A stretch of 9,510 nt of DNA from Amylibacter sp. (GTDB taxonomy: Bacteria; Pseudomonadota; Alphaproteobacteria; Rhodobacterales; Rhodobacteraceae): contig JALWOO010000026.1 in the NCBI GenBank assembly GCA_027083485.1, forward strand, positions 1 through 9,510, in the 5' to 3' direction. Below, in pieces: positions 1 to 6,180 of this stretch (its first letter is position 1; every line of letters starts with the position of its first letter). A model generated the notes under the pieces. That model made no database searches, was not told where the DNA came from, and saw nothing but the letters and a program-made list of their open reading frames with translations. A program made the position numbers and the translations under genes.

Positions 1-838
1 CGAAATAGTCGTCAAAACCGATGCGGGTCTTGATTTCGTCAAATCCCATCAGACGATCGGGCCGCACGCCCTGCCCTTTGAATTCCTGCAAGGCGGCAAC
101 CATGGCTTTCATCGCCGCCGCCAGCAGCGTTGTTGGATAGGCGGCGATTTTATACCCCAAAGCCTGTAATTCATCGGGTGACAGTTCCGGCGTCAGCCCG
201 CCTTCCAGAATATTTGCCATTTTCGGGCCAGGGAGTTCGGCACAGATTCGCGCCATTTCCGCCTTGCTGCGCGGGGCTTCGACAAACAGGATATCCGCGC
301 CAAGGCGTTTGAATTCCTGTGCCCGCGCGATTGCCTCGTCCAGCCCCAGATCATGGGCGGCATCGGTACGCGCAAGGATCAGGATGTCGTCGCCTTCATC
401 GCGGGCGGCCACAGCAGCGGCAATGCGTTCAAACGCTTCGCCGCGGGACACCACCGCCTTGCCCGCCGTATGGCCACAGCGTTTCGGGGCGATCTGGTCC
501 TCGATCATCACCGCCGCAAAACCTGCCTGTGCAAACCCCTGTACGGTACGGCGCAGATTCATGGCATTGCCATAGCCCGTGTCCCCGTCCCCGATCACCG
601 GAATATCCACCGCGTTGCAGATGTTGCGCCCCTGATCGACCACCTCGCCATAGGACATCAGTCCGGTATCGGGCATCCCCAGACGCGCCGCAGAGGCGGC
701 AAAGCCGGACATGAAGGTCAGGGGAAAGCCCTCCTGTTCGATCAGCTTGGCGGACAGCGGATCAAAACAACAGGGCATGGTGATGATGTCCTCGCCCGCC
801 AAAAGCGCGCGCAAACGGTCGGGAGCGGTTTGTTTCAT
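1..838 (-). CDS. Isocitrate lyase/PEP mutase superfamily C-C lyase (partial, C-terminus off the left edge)
   Basis: The frame is open from an ATG at 838 to the window edge, giving 279 codons. Relatives are about 280-300 residues, so only the last few are missing. It is a TIM-barrel enzyme acting on 2-hydroxy or 2-oxo di- or tricarboxylates. Visible motifs are GDGDTGYGN (83-91, metal-binding aspartates), ED at 113-114, and KRCGH (119-123). The cysteine of KRCGH (C121) is the catalytic acid/base in methylisocitrate lyase, dimethylmalate lyase and oxaloacetate acetylhydrolase. PEP mutase and, as far as I recall, the oxaloacetate decarboxylase branch lack it. A carbon-carbon lyase is therefore favoured over a mutase; the substrate is unknown. 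The start lies 9 bases after the dctM stop, with only a weak ribosome site (AGGG overlapping that stop), so it is probably translationally coupled and handles the compound imported by the TRAP transporter. The family call is firm; the exact reaction is not. Confidence 0.88.
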   Translation of the reverse strand, partial: MKQTAPDRLRALLAGEDIITMPCCFDPLSAKLIEQEGFPLTFMSGFAASAARLGMPDTGLMSYGEVVDQGRNICNAVDIPVIGDGDTGYGNAMNLRRTVQGFAQAGFAAVMIEDQIAPKRCGHTAGKAVVSRGEAFERIAAAVAARDEGDDILILARTDAAHDLGLDEAIARAQEFKRLGADILFVEAPRSKAEMARICAELPGPKMANILEGGLTPELSPDELQALGYKIAAYPTTLLAAAMKAMVAALQEFKGQGVRPDRLMGFDEIKTRIGFDDYF

Positions 839-847
839 GGTTCTGCC

Positions 848-2119
848 CTAGCGGAAATGATACGGAATATAAAGCACCAGATCTTTCCAGAACCACAGCA
901 ACACCGCCGTGCCCAGCATCATCAGCGCAAAGGGCATGGCCCCCTTGACCACCGATTCCAGACGCGCCTTGCCCACCGCCTGAATGATGAACAGGTTCAA
1001 CCCCACCGGCGGCGTAATCAGCGCGGTTTCGATCAGCACCACAAAGAAAATACCGAACCAGACCGGATCAATATTCATCGCCTCGAGCGCGGGAAACAGC
1101 ACCGGCACCATGATCAGCATCATCGACAGGGATTCCAGAAAGAACCCGACAATCAGCAGCACACAGCCGACTGCCAGAATAAACAGGGACGGGTTGGAAA
1201 TATTGGCCAGCAAAAAGGCGCTGATGGTTTGCGGGATCAGATACAGCGTAATCGCATAGGAAAACACTTTGGCCCCGGCAATGATGATGAAAATCATCGC
1301 CGTGGTAATCAGGGAATCCTCTACCGCCTTTTTCAGTTTGGCCCAATCCATCCGCCCCATGGCAAAGGTAATGATCATCGCCAGCACAAACCCCACGCCC
1401 GCGCTTTCGGAAGGAGTGGCAATACCCGCATAGATCGACCCAATAATCGCCACCGCCAGAATAACCGTCGGCAAAGCATAAAAAGTGGCATGGGCGCGTT
1501 CGCTCCAATCGGCTTTGGCAATCGGGGCCGCCGCCCCCATGCGGCTGTAAACCATCGCATAAATGATAAAGATGGTGGCCAACAGCAACCCCGGCCCGAT
1601 GCCTGCCTTGAACAGGGTCGGGATCGAGGTTTCAGTGATCACCCCGTAAATAATCAGCGGAATAGAGGGCGGGATCAGAATGCCCAGCGTCCCCCCCGCC
1701 GCCAGCTGGCCAAGGGTAAACGGCTCGTCATAGCCGCGCTTTTTCATTTCGGGGATGGCAACGGTGCCAATGGTCGCCGCCGTGGCCACCGAAGAACCCG
1801 AAATCGCGGAAAACAGGGTGCAGCTCATGATAGTCGCAACACCCAACCCGCCCGGCCAATGGCCAACCCAGGCCTGCACCGCGGAAAACAGATCGCGCCC
1901 GACACCGCCCTTGAGCAGAACATTGGACATCAACAAAAACATCGGCACTGCCAGCAGTTCAAAGCTGTCCATCGAGCCGAACAGGCGCTGCGGGATCGCC
2001 ACCAGCGGCAGCCCCTTCATCGCCAGCAACACCGCCCCAAGCGCCCCCATGGCAAACCCCACCGGCACGCGCAACATCAACAGGGCAATCAAGCTGCCGA
2101 TAATCAGAAAGGTTTCCAT
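848..2119 (-). CDS. dctM: TRAP transporter large permease subunit (DctM family)
   Basis: This is a 423-residue, very hydrophobic inner-membrane protein of the usual length for the DctM family, which carries the Na+-coupled translocation pathway of TRAP transporters. Hallmarks are SGSSVATAATIGTVAIPEM at 107-125 followed by KKRGY, IPPSIPLIIYG at 149-159, and a second, repeat-like re-entrant motif, LITPPVGLNLF, near the C-terminus. About eleven to twelve membrane segments can be seen by eye. The ATG sits one base after the dctQ stop (TGATATG on the minus strand), so translation is coupled to dctQ. The product partners with the DctQ subunit and the DctP receptor encoded upstream. The symbol denotes the family; the substrate need not be a C4-dicarboxylate. 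Confidence 0.95.
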   Translation of the reverse strand: METFLIIGSLIALLMLRVPVGFAMGALGAVLLAMKGLPLVAIPQRLFGSMDSFELLAVPMFLLMSNVLLKGGVGRDLFSAVQAWVGHWPGGLGVATIMSCTLFSAISGSSVATAATIGTVAIPEMKKRGYDEPFTLGQLAAGGTLGILIPPSIPLIIYGVITETSIPTLFKAGIGPGLLLATIFIIYAMVYSRMGAAAPIAKADWSERAHATFYALPTVILAVAIIGSIYAGIATPSESAGVGFVLAMIITFAMGRMDWAKLKKAVEDSLITTAMIFIIIAGAKVFSYAITLYLIPQTISAFLLANISNPSLFILAVGCVLLIVGFFLESLSMMLIMVPVLFPALEAMNIDPVWFGIFFVVLIETALITPPVGLNLFIIQAVGKARLESVVKGAMPFALMMLGTAVLLWFWKDLVLYIPYHFR

Positions 2120-2120
2120 A

Positions 2121-2645
2121 TCAGTGCCCCATCATGCCAGCAGTTTCGACCGGCTCAAGCCCGGCCCAGATTTTAATAATTTCCGCGATTGATTGCAGCG
2201 CCATCAGGCCAAAACCCACCCAGACTGCCGATTGAATAAAGGTCTTGGGCACGGCAAGAAAACTGTCGGTCGTATGCCCCAGAATTGTAGATTTCCACCA
2301 CATATCCAGCCCGTATTTCACCACCACCACACAGAAAAACACGATCACACACATGGCAAAAGTATCCACCACTTTACGGCTCAGACTACCCTGCCTTCGA
2401 AAAGCAATATCAATCAGAATATGGGCGCGGTGCTTCAGCACATAGGAAATAGACAAAAATGCCGCCCAGACCTGAAAAATCCGGCTGACTTCATCCACCC
2501 AAATCGTCGGCGCATTCAGCACATACCGCATGAATACCTCGAAAAAGACGAAAATACCCACGGCGAAAAACATCCATGCCGCAATTTTTCCCGCAATTTC
2601 GGAAATCCCGTCCAACAGACGCACAAAACCCAATAATGACGACAT
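2121..2645 (-). CDS. dctQ: TRAP transporter small permease subunit (DctQ family)
   Basis: This is a 174-residue membrane protein with four hydrophobic segments at about 20-40, 52-70, 92-112 and 135-158, the standard DctQ architecture. Family signatures are FEVFMRY (35-41), WVDEVSR (49-55) and HRAHILID (72-79). DctQ packs against DctM and supports docking of the loaded receptor. The ATG at 2645 is preceded by a purine-rich but not ideal ribosome site (AGAGAGAAG). Its stop is one base from the dctM start. It is separated from dctP by 69 bases that contain a terminator-like hairpin, so expression probably depends on read-through from dctP. Confidence 0.94.
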   Translation of the reverse strand: MSSLLGFVRLLDGISEIAGKIAAWMFFAVGIFVFFEVFMRYVLNAPTIWVDEVSRIFQVWAAFLSISYVLKHRAHILIDIAFRRQGSLSRKVVDTFAMCVIVFFCVVVVKYGLDMWWKSTILGHTTDSFLAVPKTFIQSAVWVGFGLMALQSIAEIIKIWAGLEPVETAGMMGH

Positions 2646-2663
2646 AGCTTCTCTCTTTCAGGC

Positions 2664-2697
2664 AAAAAATATGTGGCGGTTACGCACCGCCACATAT
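2664..2697 (-). terminator. Hairpin with T-tract between dctP and dctQ (partial terminator or mRNA-stabilising stem)
   Basis: On the minus strand a perfect 12-bp stem (arms 2669-2680 and 2686-2697, five-base loop) is followed at once by five to six T residues (2664-2669). It begins 17 bases after the dctP stop and ends 18 bases before the dctQ ATG. This has the form of an intrinsic terminator, but it lies inside an apparent operon. The likely role is to give more receptor mRNA than permease mRNA, either by partial termination or by blocking 3' decay. The structure is seen directly; its leakiness is inferred. Confidence 0.8.
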
Positions 2698-2714
2698 CAA
2701 ATTCAGCAAACACC

Positions 2715-3713
2715 TTACTTGGAGGCGGCAGCCTTTACATCGGCAACAGCCGCAACAGCAGTGGCCCCGGCTTCTTTTTTGAAACGGTCCACAATGCCGG
2801 CAGTCGCAGCAACCCACTGGGCGCGCTCGTCAGCGGTCAGATCCACAACATTCATCTTGTCACGCACTGCATCCACCGTGGCTTTTTCCTTGGTGTAAAT
2901 GGTGTTGCGCAGATCGGCCTCGACCTCGGCTGCGGCTTCCATGATGATCTTCTGCTGTTCCGGAGTCAGGCTGTTGAAAAAGTCGTTGTTCATCACAGCC
3001 AGAAATTCAATCGCACTGTCAAAAGACAGGGTCATGTTATCCATCACCTCATAAAGCTTGCGCGATTGCACAGCCGTTGCACCGGTGGTTCCCGCATCCA
3101 CGGCCCCCTGCTGATAGGCCAGGAACTGCTTGGAACCGGACATCAGCGTCGGCACACCGCCAAGGGCCTCTACCGTCCAGCCCTGAATTTTACCAAAGGT
3201 CCGCACCTTCTTGTTTTTCATATCCGCCGGCACACGGATCGGATCCCCTTTGGACAGATAAACACTGCGCCCGAAAGCCTGCCACCACAACACCTTGTTG
3301 TTGGTTTCTTTCAAAATCGCATCGTCCAGCGTTTTGCGCATGGCAGAACCAGGGGCCACAGCCGCACGCAGATGGGCTTCGTCATTGAAAATAAACGGAA
3401 TAGCCACCACATCCACAGCAGGAACCGAACCGGTAAAACGCCCCAAATAGGCAGAGCCCGCCTCGACAGCACCGGTGCCAACGGCCTCAGGCACCTGCTT
3501 GTCCTTGAACAGCTGCGCAGAATCAAACAGCTGCATTTTCAGCTCGCCACCGGATTTTTCCTCGATCAGCTTTTGAAATGCCAGCCAGTTTTGCCCCAGC
3601 AAGTGGGTTTTCGGCAACTGCAATGTCACCCGAATGGTGGTTTCAGCAAAGGCAAAGGCCCCCGAAAACGCCACGGAACCGGCACAAACGGCCCCTAATA
3701 ATAGATTACGCAA
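2715..3713 (-). CDS. dctP: TRAP transporter solute-binding receptor (DctP family), TTG start
   Basis: This is a 332-residue periplasmic receptor that captures the substrate for the DctQM permease. A signal peptide occupies about 1-23 (hydrophobic core 3-22, likely cleavage AFA|ET). The mature protein opens with the beta strand TTIRVTLQLP. The KKVRTFG stretch at 168-174 supplies the arginine (R171) that pairs with a substrate carboxylate in this family, and QFLAYQQGAVDA (196-207) matches the usual 'ALQxGxVDG' region. No in-frame ATG lies near the N-terminus. TTG at 3713 is chosen because GGGAG sits seven bases upstream and the signal peptide then begins correctly (MRNLLL). The alternative TTG at 3788 would add 25 hydrophilic residues and lies inside the promoter -35 box. 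The substrate is not predictable from sequence; an organic acid is likely. Confidence 0.93.
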   Translation of the reverse strand: MRNLLLGAVCAGSVAFSGAFAFAETTIRVTLQLPKTHLLGQNWLAFQKLIEEKSGGELKMQLFDSAQLFKDKQVPEAVGTGAVEAGSAYLGRFTGSVPAVDVVAIPFIFNDEAHLRAAVAPGSAMRKTLDDAILKETNNKVLWWQAFGRSVYLSKGDPIRVPADMKNKKVRTFGKIQGWTVEALGGVPTLMSGSKQFLAYQQGAVDAGTTGATAVQSRKLYEVMDNMTLSFDSAIEFLAVMNNDFFNSLTPEQQKIIMEAAAEVEADLRNTIYTKEKATVDAVRDKMNVVDLTADERAQWVAATAGIVDRFKKEAGATAVAAVADVKAAASK

Positions 3714-3758
3714 ATTATTTCTCCCAGTTTGAATGGAGACTTTCTGCCTCCCTGCAAT

Positions 3759-3788
3759 ATGATTGCCTTGCGCTCCCGCCCTTGTCAA
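3759..3788 (-). promoter_or_regulatory. Candidate sigma70 promoter of the dctPQM-lyase operon
   Basis: On the minus strand a perfect TTGACA (3788-3783) is followed after 18 bases by AATCAT (3764-3759), four of six matches to the -10 consensus. Transcription would start near 3750, leaving a leader of about 37 bases to the TTG start. The -10 lies inside an imperfect palindrome GCAAT-ATG-ATTGC (3754-3766), a possible second regulator site. The -35 is convincing; the -10 is only fair. Confidence 0.55.
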
Positions 3789-3810
3789 GTTACATATGTA
3801 ACCAAACGAT
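3782..3810 (+). promoter_or_regulatory. Candidate promoter of the marR gene
   Basis: TTGTCA (3782-3787) could serve as a -35 with AACGAT (3805-3810) 17 bases downstream as a poor -10 (three of six). It uses the same bases as the opposite-strand -35 of dctP. The 14-bp palindrome would then occupy the spacer, giving negative autoregulation. The -10 is weak, so this is tentative. Confidence 0.3.
3789..3802. promoter_or_regulatory. Perfect 14-bp palindrome, probable MarR operator
   Basis: GTTACATATGTAAC reads identically on both strands. It abuts the dctP -35 box (which ends at 3788) and lies 25 bases before the marR start. MarR dimers typically bind AT-rich palindromes of about this size between themselves and a divergent target operon. 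The palindrome is directly visible; binding by the adjacent regulator is inferred. Confidence 0.65.
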
Positions 3811-3827
3811 GGACTGAGCGGGGAGCC

Positions 3828-4289
3828 ATGGCCAAAGAGCTGAATACAATTTCTTCTGGCGAAATGCTGGTGGCAGCGATCTATTCCCTGTCACAGAAAA
3901 TCATGATGCTTTATTCCAAGGCCGTGTTCAAAGAAACCGGCCTGAACTGGCAGGACTGGCGCATTCTGCGTGCGGTCGTGGCCCTGCAATCCTGCCGCGC
4001 ACAGGACATTTGCCGTGAATCCGGCATCCAGAAAACCCATGTTTCCACCGCCCTTGCCCGCCTTGAGGAACAAGGCCACATCAGCCGCAAAAAGAACAAA
4101 GGCGACGGGCGCAGCCGCATTGTCGAAAGCACGGAAATGGGCCAAAAACTGGTGGCCCGCGCGCGCCCGAAGCTGCGGGCGCTGGAGGCAAAATTATCCG
4201 ATCAACCGGAAATCATCGATCCGGACAAACTGCTCAGCTCGCTTGAATCCTATCAGAAAGAACTGGGCCGCCTGCTGGATGCCAACTGA
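3828..4289 (+). CDS. MarR-family transcriptional regulator, divergent to the TRAP operon
   Basis: This 153-residue protein is of typical MarR length and fold. A helical dimerisation segment (about 10-35) precedes a winged helix-turn-helix. The sequence WQDWRILRAV (41-50) is followed by AQDICRESGIQKTHVSTALARLEEQGHI (58-85, helix-turn-helix and recognition helix). The wing is RKKNKGDGRSRIVE (87-100), with the conserved D-x-R tip, and a C-terminal dimerisation helix follows. The ATG at 3828 is chosen because GGGGAG precedes it, although the gap of two bases is short. The frame stays open upstream but would run through the operator. C56 and C62 lie in or near the DNA-binding domain; a redox role is possible but unsupported. 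It probably represses the divergent dctPQM-lyase operon and itself, with the imported acid or a metabolite as inducer. Confidence 0.9.
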   Translation: MAKELNTISSGEMLVAAIYSLSQKIMMLYSKAVFKETGLNWQDWRILRAVVALQSCRAQDICRESGIQKTHVSTALARLEEQGHISRKKNKGDGRSRIVESTEMGQKLVARARPKLRALEAKLSDQPEIIDPDKLLSSLESYQKELGRLLDAN

Positions 4290-4343
4290 ACCAGCTTCGA
4301 ATTCGCCCAAATATCCCCGCCGGAGGCCCCGCGCGAAGCGCTC

Positions 4344-4371
4344 AAAAAAGCGCCCCGAAGGGGCACCTTTT
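4344..4371. terminator. Bidirectional terminator between marR and the aminotransferase gene
   Basis: GCCCC-GAA-GGGGC (4352-4364) forms a 5-bp GC stem. On the plus strand it is followed by ACC then four T (4368-4371). On the minus strand it is followed by a TTTTTT run (4349-4344, after the stem and GC). It lies 62 bases past the marR stop, in a convergent gap, so it can serve both genes. The stem is short, so efficiency is uncertain. Confidence 0.6.
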
Positions 4372-4390
4372 AACAAAACGTTTCCGGTTT

Positions 4391-4494
4391 TAAAGCGTTT
4401 CGACTTTATGTTGAAACGCAATTCCCGGTCTTTCGCTGACGCTCAAATGGGAATTGCGTTGTCTATTGATCCAAACAAAAGTCGAAACGCTCTA
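4391..4494. repeat. Nested inverted repeat flanked by TA, MITE-like dispersed element
   Basis: The outer arms are a perfect 14-bp inverted repeat, AGCGTTTCGACTTT (4394-4407) against 4478-4491; adding one base each side gives 15-bp ends with one mismatch. Both ends are bounded by TA (4391-4392 and 4493-4494). An inner perfect 12-bp pair, AACGCAATTCCC (4415-4426) against 4449-4460, nests within. A third partial copy, GAAACGC (4413-4419), could pair with the left outer arm instead. The unit is about 100 bp, non-coding, and ends two bases before the stop codon of the aminotransferase. Terminal repeats plus a TA duplication are the pattern of a small non-autonomous IS630/mariner-type element. I recall similar GAGCGTTTCG-ended palindromes as dispersed repeats in alphaproteobacteria, but cannot check. 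Confidence 0.65.
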
Positions 4495-4496
4495 AT

Positions 4497-5354
4497 TCAG
4501 GGCTTGGCCCACTTCCAGTAAAGTTCCCGCGCCAAAACCGCTACCGGCCCGATTGCGTATTCACGGTCTTCAATTCTGGTGATCGGTGTTACTTTGGTCA
4601 TGTTGCCGGTCAAAAATACCTCGTCCGCCGCGTCAAAATCTTCAAAGCTCAGGGTGCATTCCTCAACCGTTTTGCCCGCTTCCCGCAGCAGCTTGATCAC
4701 GCGCTGGCGGGTGATCCCGTTCAGAAAAGTGCCATTGGGCACCGGCGTTTTCACCACGCCGTCCTTGACCATGAAAATATTTGCCGTCGCGCTTTCGGCC
4801 ACATTCCCCAGGGGATCCGCCACGATCGCATTATTGAACCCGCGCGCTTGTGCCTCGCGGATCATGCGGCCATTGTTCGGATACAAACAGGCTGCCTTGG
4901 CATTGACCGTCGCCATATTCATCATCGGACGCACAAATTGTGTGCGGCCCAGCGTCTGGCTGGCATCCGCAGGAGACATGGGAATTTGTTCCAGACACAG
5001 GCAAAACGCTGTCGACTCCGGATCCGGCACCACAACGCCGGCACCGCCTTGCGTGGACCAGTACATCGGCCGGATATAGACCGCCGCGCCGTCATCGAAT
5101 TTCGCCAGCCCCTCATGCACCAGCGCCACCATGTCGGCGACCTCCATGGTCGGTTTCAACCCCATCACCCCAGCAGAGGCATTCACCCGCGCACAATGCG
5201 GCTCGATATCCGGCACCACGCCCTCAAAGGCCCGCGCCCCGTCAAACACCAGCGAGCCAAGCCAGGTGCCGTGATCCGCCGCATTCATCACCGGCAAATC
5301 GCCTTGATGCCACTGGCCTTTGAACCAGGTCCAAATTACGTCACCTACTGCCAT
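4497..5354 (-). CDS. Class IV PLP aminotransferase, branched-chain amino acid type
   Basis: This 285-residue fold type IV PLP enzyme most likely interconverts leucine, isoleucine or valine with their 2-oxo acids, using glutamate/2-oxoglutarate, in the cytoplasm. The expected PLP lysine is K153 in TVNAKAACLYPNN, with E187 in NVAESATANIF for the pyridine nitrogen and GITR at 213-216 for the phosphate. YIRP (93-96) supplies the tyrosine and arginine typical of branched-chain aminotransferases rather than (R)-amine transaminases. FDGARAF (37-43) corresponds to the usual FEGIRAY. It is somewhat shorter than E. coli IlvE (about 309 residues) and belongs to a variant I associate with Rhodobacterales. 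AGGAG lies seven bases before the ATG. It is a single gene ending in a convergent gap with marR. A D-amino acid or other class IV specificity cannot be excluded, so no symbol is given. Confidence 0.85.
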   Translation of the reverse strand: MAVGDVIWTWFKGQWHQGDLPVMNAADHGTWLGSLVFDGARAFEGVVPDIEPHCARVNASAGVMGLKPTMEVADMVALVHEGLAKFDDGAAVYIRPMYWSTQGGAGVVVPDPESTAFCLCLEQIPMSPADASQTLGRTQFVRPMMNMATVNAKAACLYPNNGRMIREAQARGFNNAIVADPLGNVAESATANIFMVKDGVVKTPVPNGTFLNGITRQRVIKLLREAGKTVEECTLSFEDFDAADEVFLTGNMTKVTPITRIEDREYAIGPVAVLARELYWKWAKP

Positions 5355-5440
5355 GGGAATTCTCCTTTTCTGGGATCAACGCTGTTAATCCTGTGGTCAA
5401 ACGGCCCATCGCATTACAGCAAAGGCTCTCCGGCATAGGT

Positions 5441-5459
5441 AACAATGGTTGACATTGTT
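5441..5459. promoter_or_regulatory. Operator-like inverted repeat upstream of the aminotransferase
   Basis: AACAATG (5441-5447) and CATTGTT (5453-5459) form perfect 7-bp arms separated by five bases. The centre is about 95 bases upstream of the aminotransferase ATG, in the 199-base gap (5355-5553) after the CMD-family gene. On the minus strand TTGAAA (5465-5460) could be a -35 next to it, but no good -10 follows. Nothing else in this gap looks like a gene or a terminator. Confidence 0.4.
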
Positions 5460-5553
5460 TTTCAATCCCTGATTTTCACTTACACAAATTTATCGCCGCT
5501 GAATGGTGCATGCCACTACGGTTTTGCTCCGAGACAACCTGTCAGGCAACCCG

Positions 5554-5961
5554 TCAAACATCGGGGATTTTAAACACATCATCCACAGGCACCTGCAAAG
5601 CATTCGACAAATGGTTGGTTTTTGCCGCCAGTGACACGATCGACAGCAATTCACCGTGCATTTCCGGCGTCATCCCCTTGGCCCGCGCACCGGCAGAATG
5701 GGAATGGACGCAATATTCGCAATTATTGATGATCGACACCGCCAAATACAGCATTTCCTTGGTTAACGGATCCAGCGCAGACGGCGTTGCCATCACTTCT
5801 TTTACTTCTGCCCATGTCCGTTCCAGCAGAGCCGGGTCAAAGGCCAGATAGCGCCAGATATTATTCACAAAATCCGACCCACGCGTGGCACGAATATCAT
5901 CGAAAACAGCCTTTACTCGCGGGTTTTCTTCTGGATTTTCCGGTGCTTGAATGGCGGCCAT
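5554..5961 (-). CDS. AhpD-like carboxymuconolactone decarboxylase family protein
   Basis: This 135-residue all-helical protein of the CMD/AhpD family belongs to its single-domain, alkylhydroperoxidase-like branch. The peroxidatic signature is complete: E69, then C81-x-x-C84-x(3)-H88 in NNCEYCVHSHSAGARAKG. The twelve-residue spacing between the glutamate and first cysteine equals that of mycobacterial AhpD (E118, C130, C133, H137). Family knowledge suggests a thiol-dependent peroxidase or reductase reaction, not true carboxymuconolactone decarboxylation, which lacks the CxxC pair. AAGGAG lies seven bases before the ATG, which sets the start. It is transcribed alone: a terminator lies upstream, and a 199-base gap separates it from the next gene. 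The physiological substrate is unknown. Confidence 0.87.
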   Translation of the reverse strand: MAAIQAPENPEENPRVKAVFDDIRATRGSDFVNNIWRYLAFDPALLERTWAEVKEVMATPSALDPLTKEMLYLAVSIINNCEYCVHSHSAGARAKGMTPEMHGELLSIVSLAAKTNHLSNALQVPVDDVFKIPDV

Positions 5962-6145
5962 GGCGTGTCTCCTTACGATTGTTTTTCATTGCATACCAAG
6001 GTTACAGGACGAACCGTGTCGCGGCCAGAATTTATTCGCTACTGCTGCCTGCCGGTTTTCCCCTATATTCAGAAACCATGAATTCACCCGAACCGGCAGC
6101 ACCAGAAATCACACAGGCCGCCTTATTCATATGTAAATTATCTGG

Positions 6146-6174
6146 AAAACGGCCCCGACAAAACATCGGGGCCG
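6146..6174 (-). terminator. Intrinsic terminator of the binding-protein gene
   Basis: Arms CGGCCCCGA (6150-6158) and TCGGGGCCG (6166-6174) form a perfect 9-bp GC-rich stem with a seven-base loop. On the minus strand four T follow (6149-6146). It begins six bases after the stop codon of the gene ending at 6181. The rest of the 219-base gap (5962-6145) holds no gene I can support. Confidence 0.85.
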
Positions 6175-6180
6175 GTTGGG

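Noticed and set aside
353..2176. Open plus-strand frame of 607 codons opposite the lyase, dctM and dctQ genes
   Set aside because: It is exactly antisense to three well-supported genes, is extremely rich in His, Gln, Arg and Asn as expected of the complement of membrane-protein codons, and has no recognisable domain or ribosome site.
2673..3698. Open plus-strand frame of 341 codons opposite dctP
   Set aside because: Antisense shadow of dctP, which has clear family motifs and a signal peptide; the plus-strand product has no coherent features.
3809..3817. Two-codon open frame ATG GAC TGA before marR, a possible leader peptide
   Set aside because: No ribosome site precedes it and it may begin at or before the transcription start; chance is the simpler explanation.
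5520..5553. Possible terminator after the CMD-family gene around CCTGTCAGG
   Set aside because: The stem is only four base pairs and no T-run follows; the nearby GGTTG copies are direct, not inverted.
6126..6139. ATTCATATGTAAAT, resembling the marR palindrome
   Set aside because: It is not a true palindrome, shares only the central CATATGTAA, and lies beyond a terminator rather than at a promoter.
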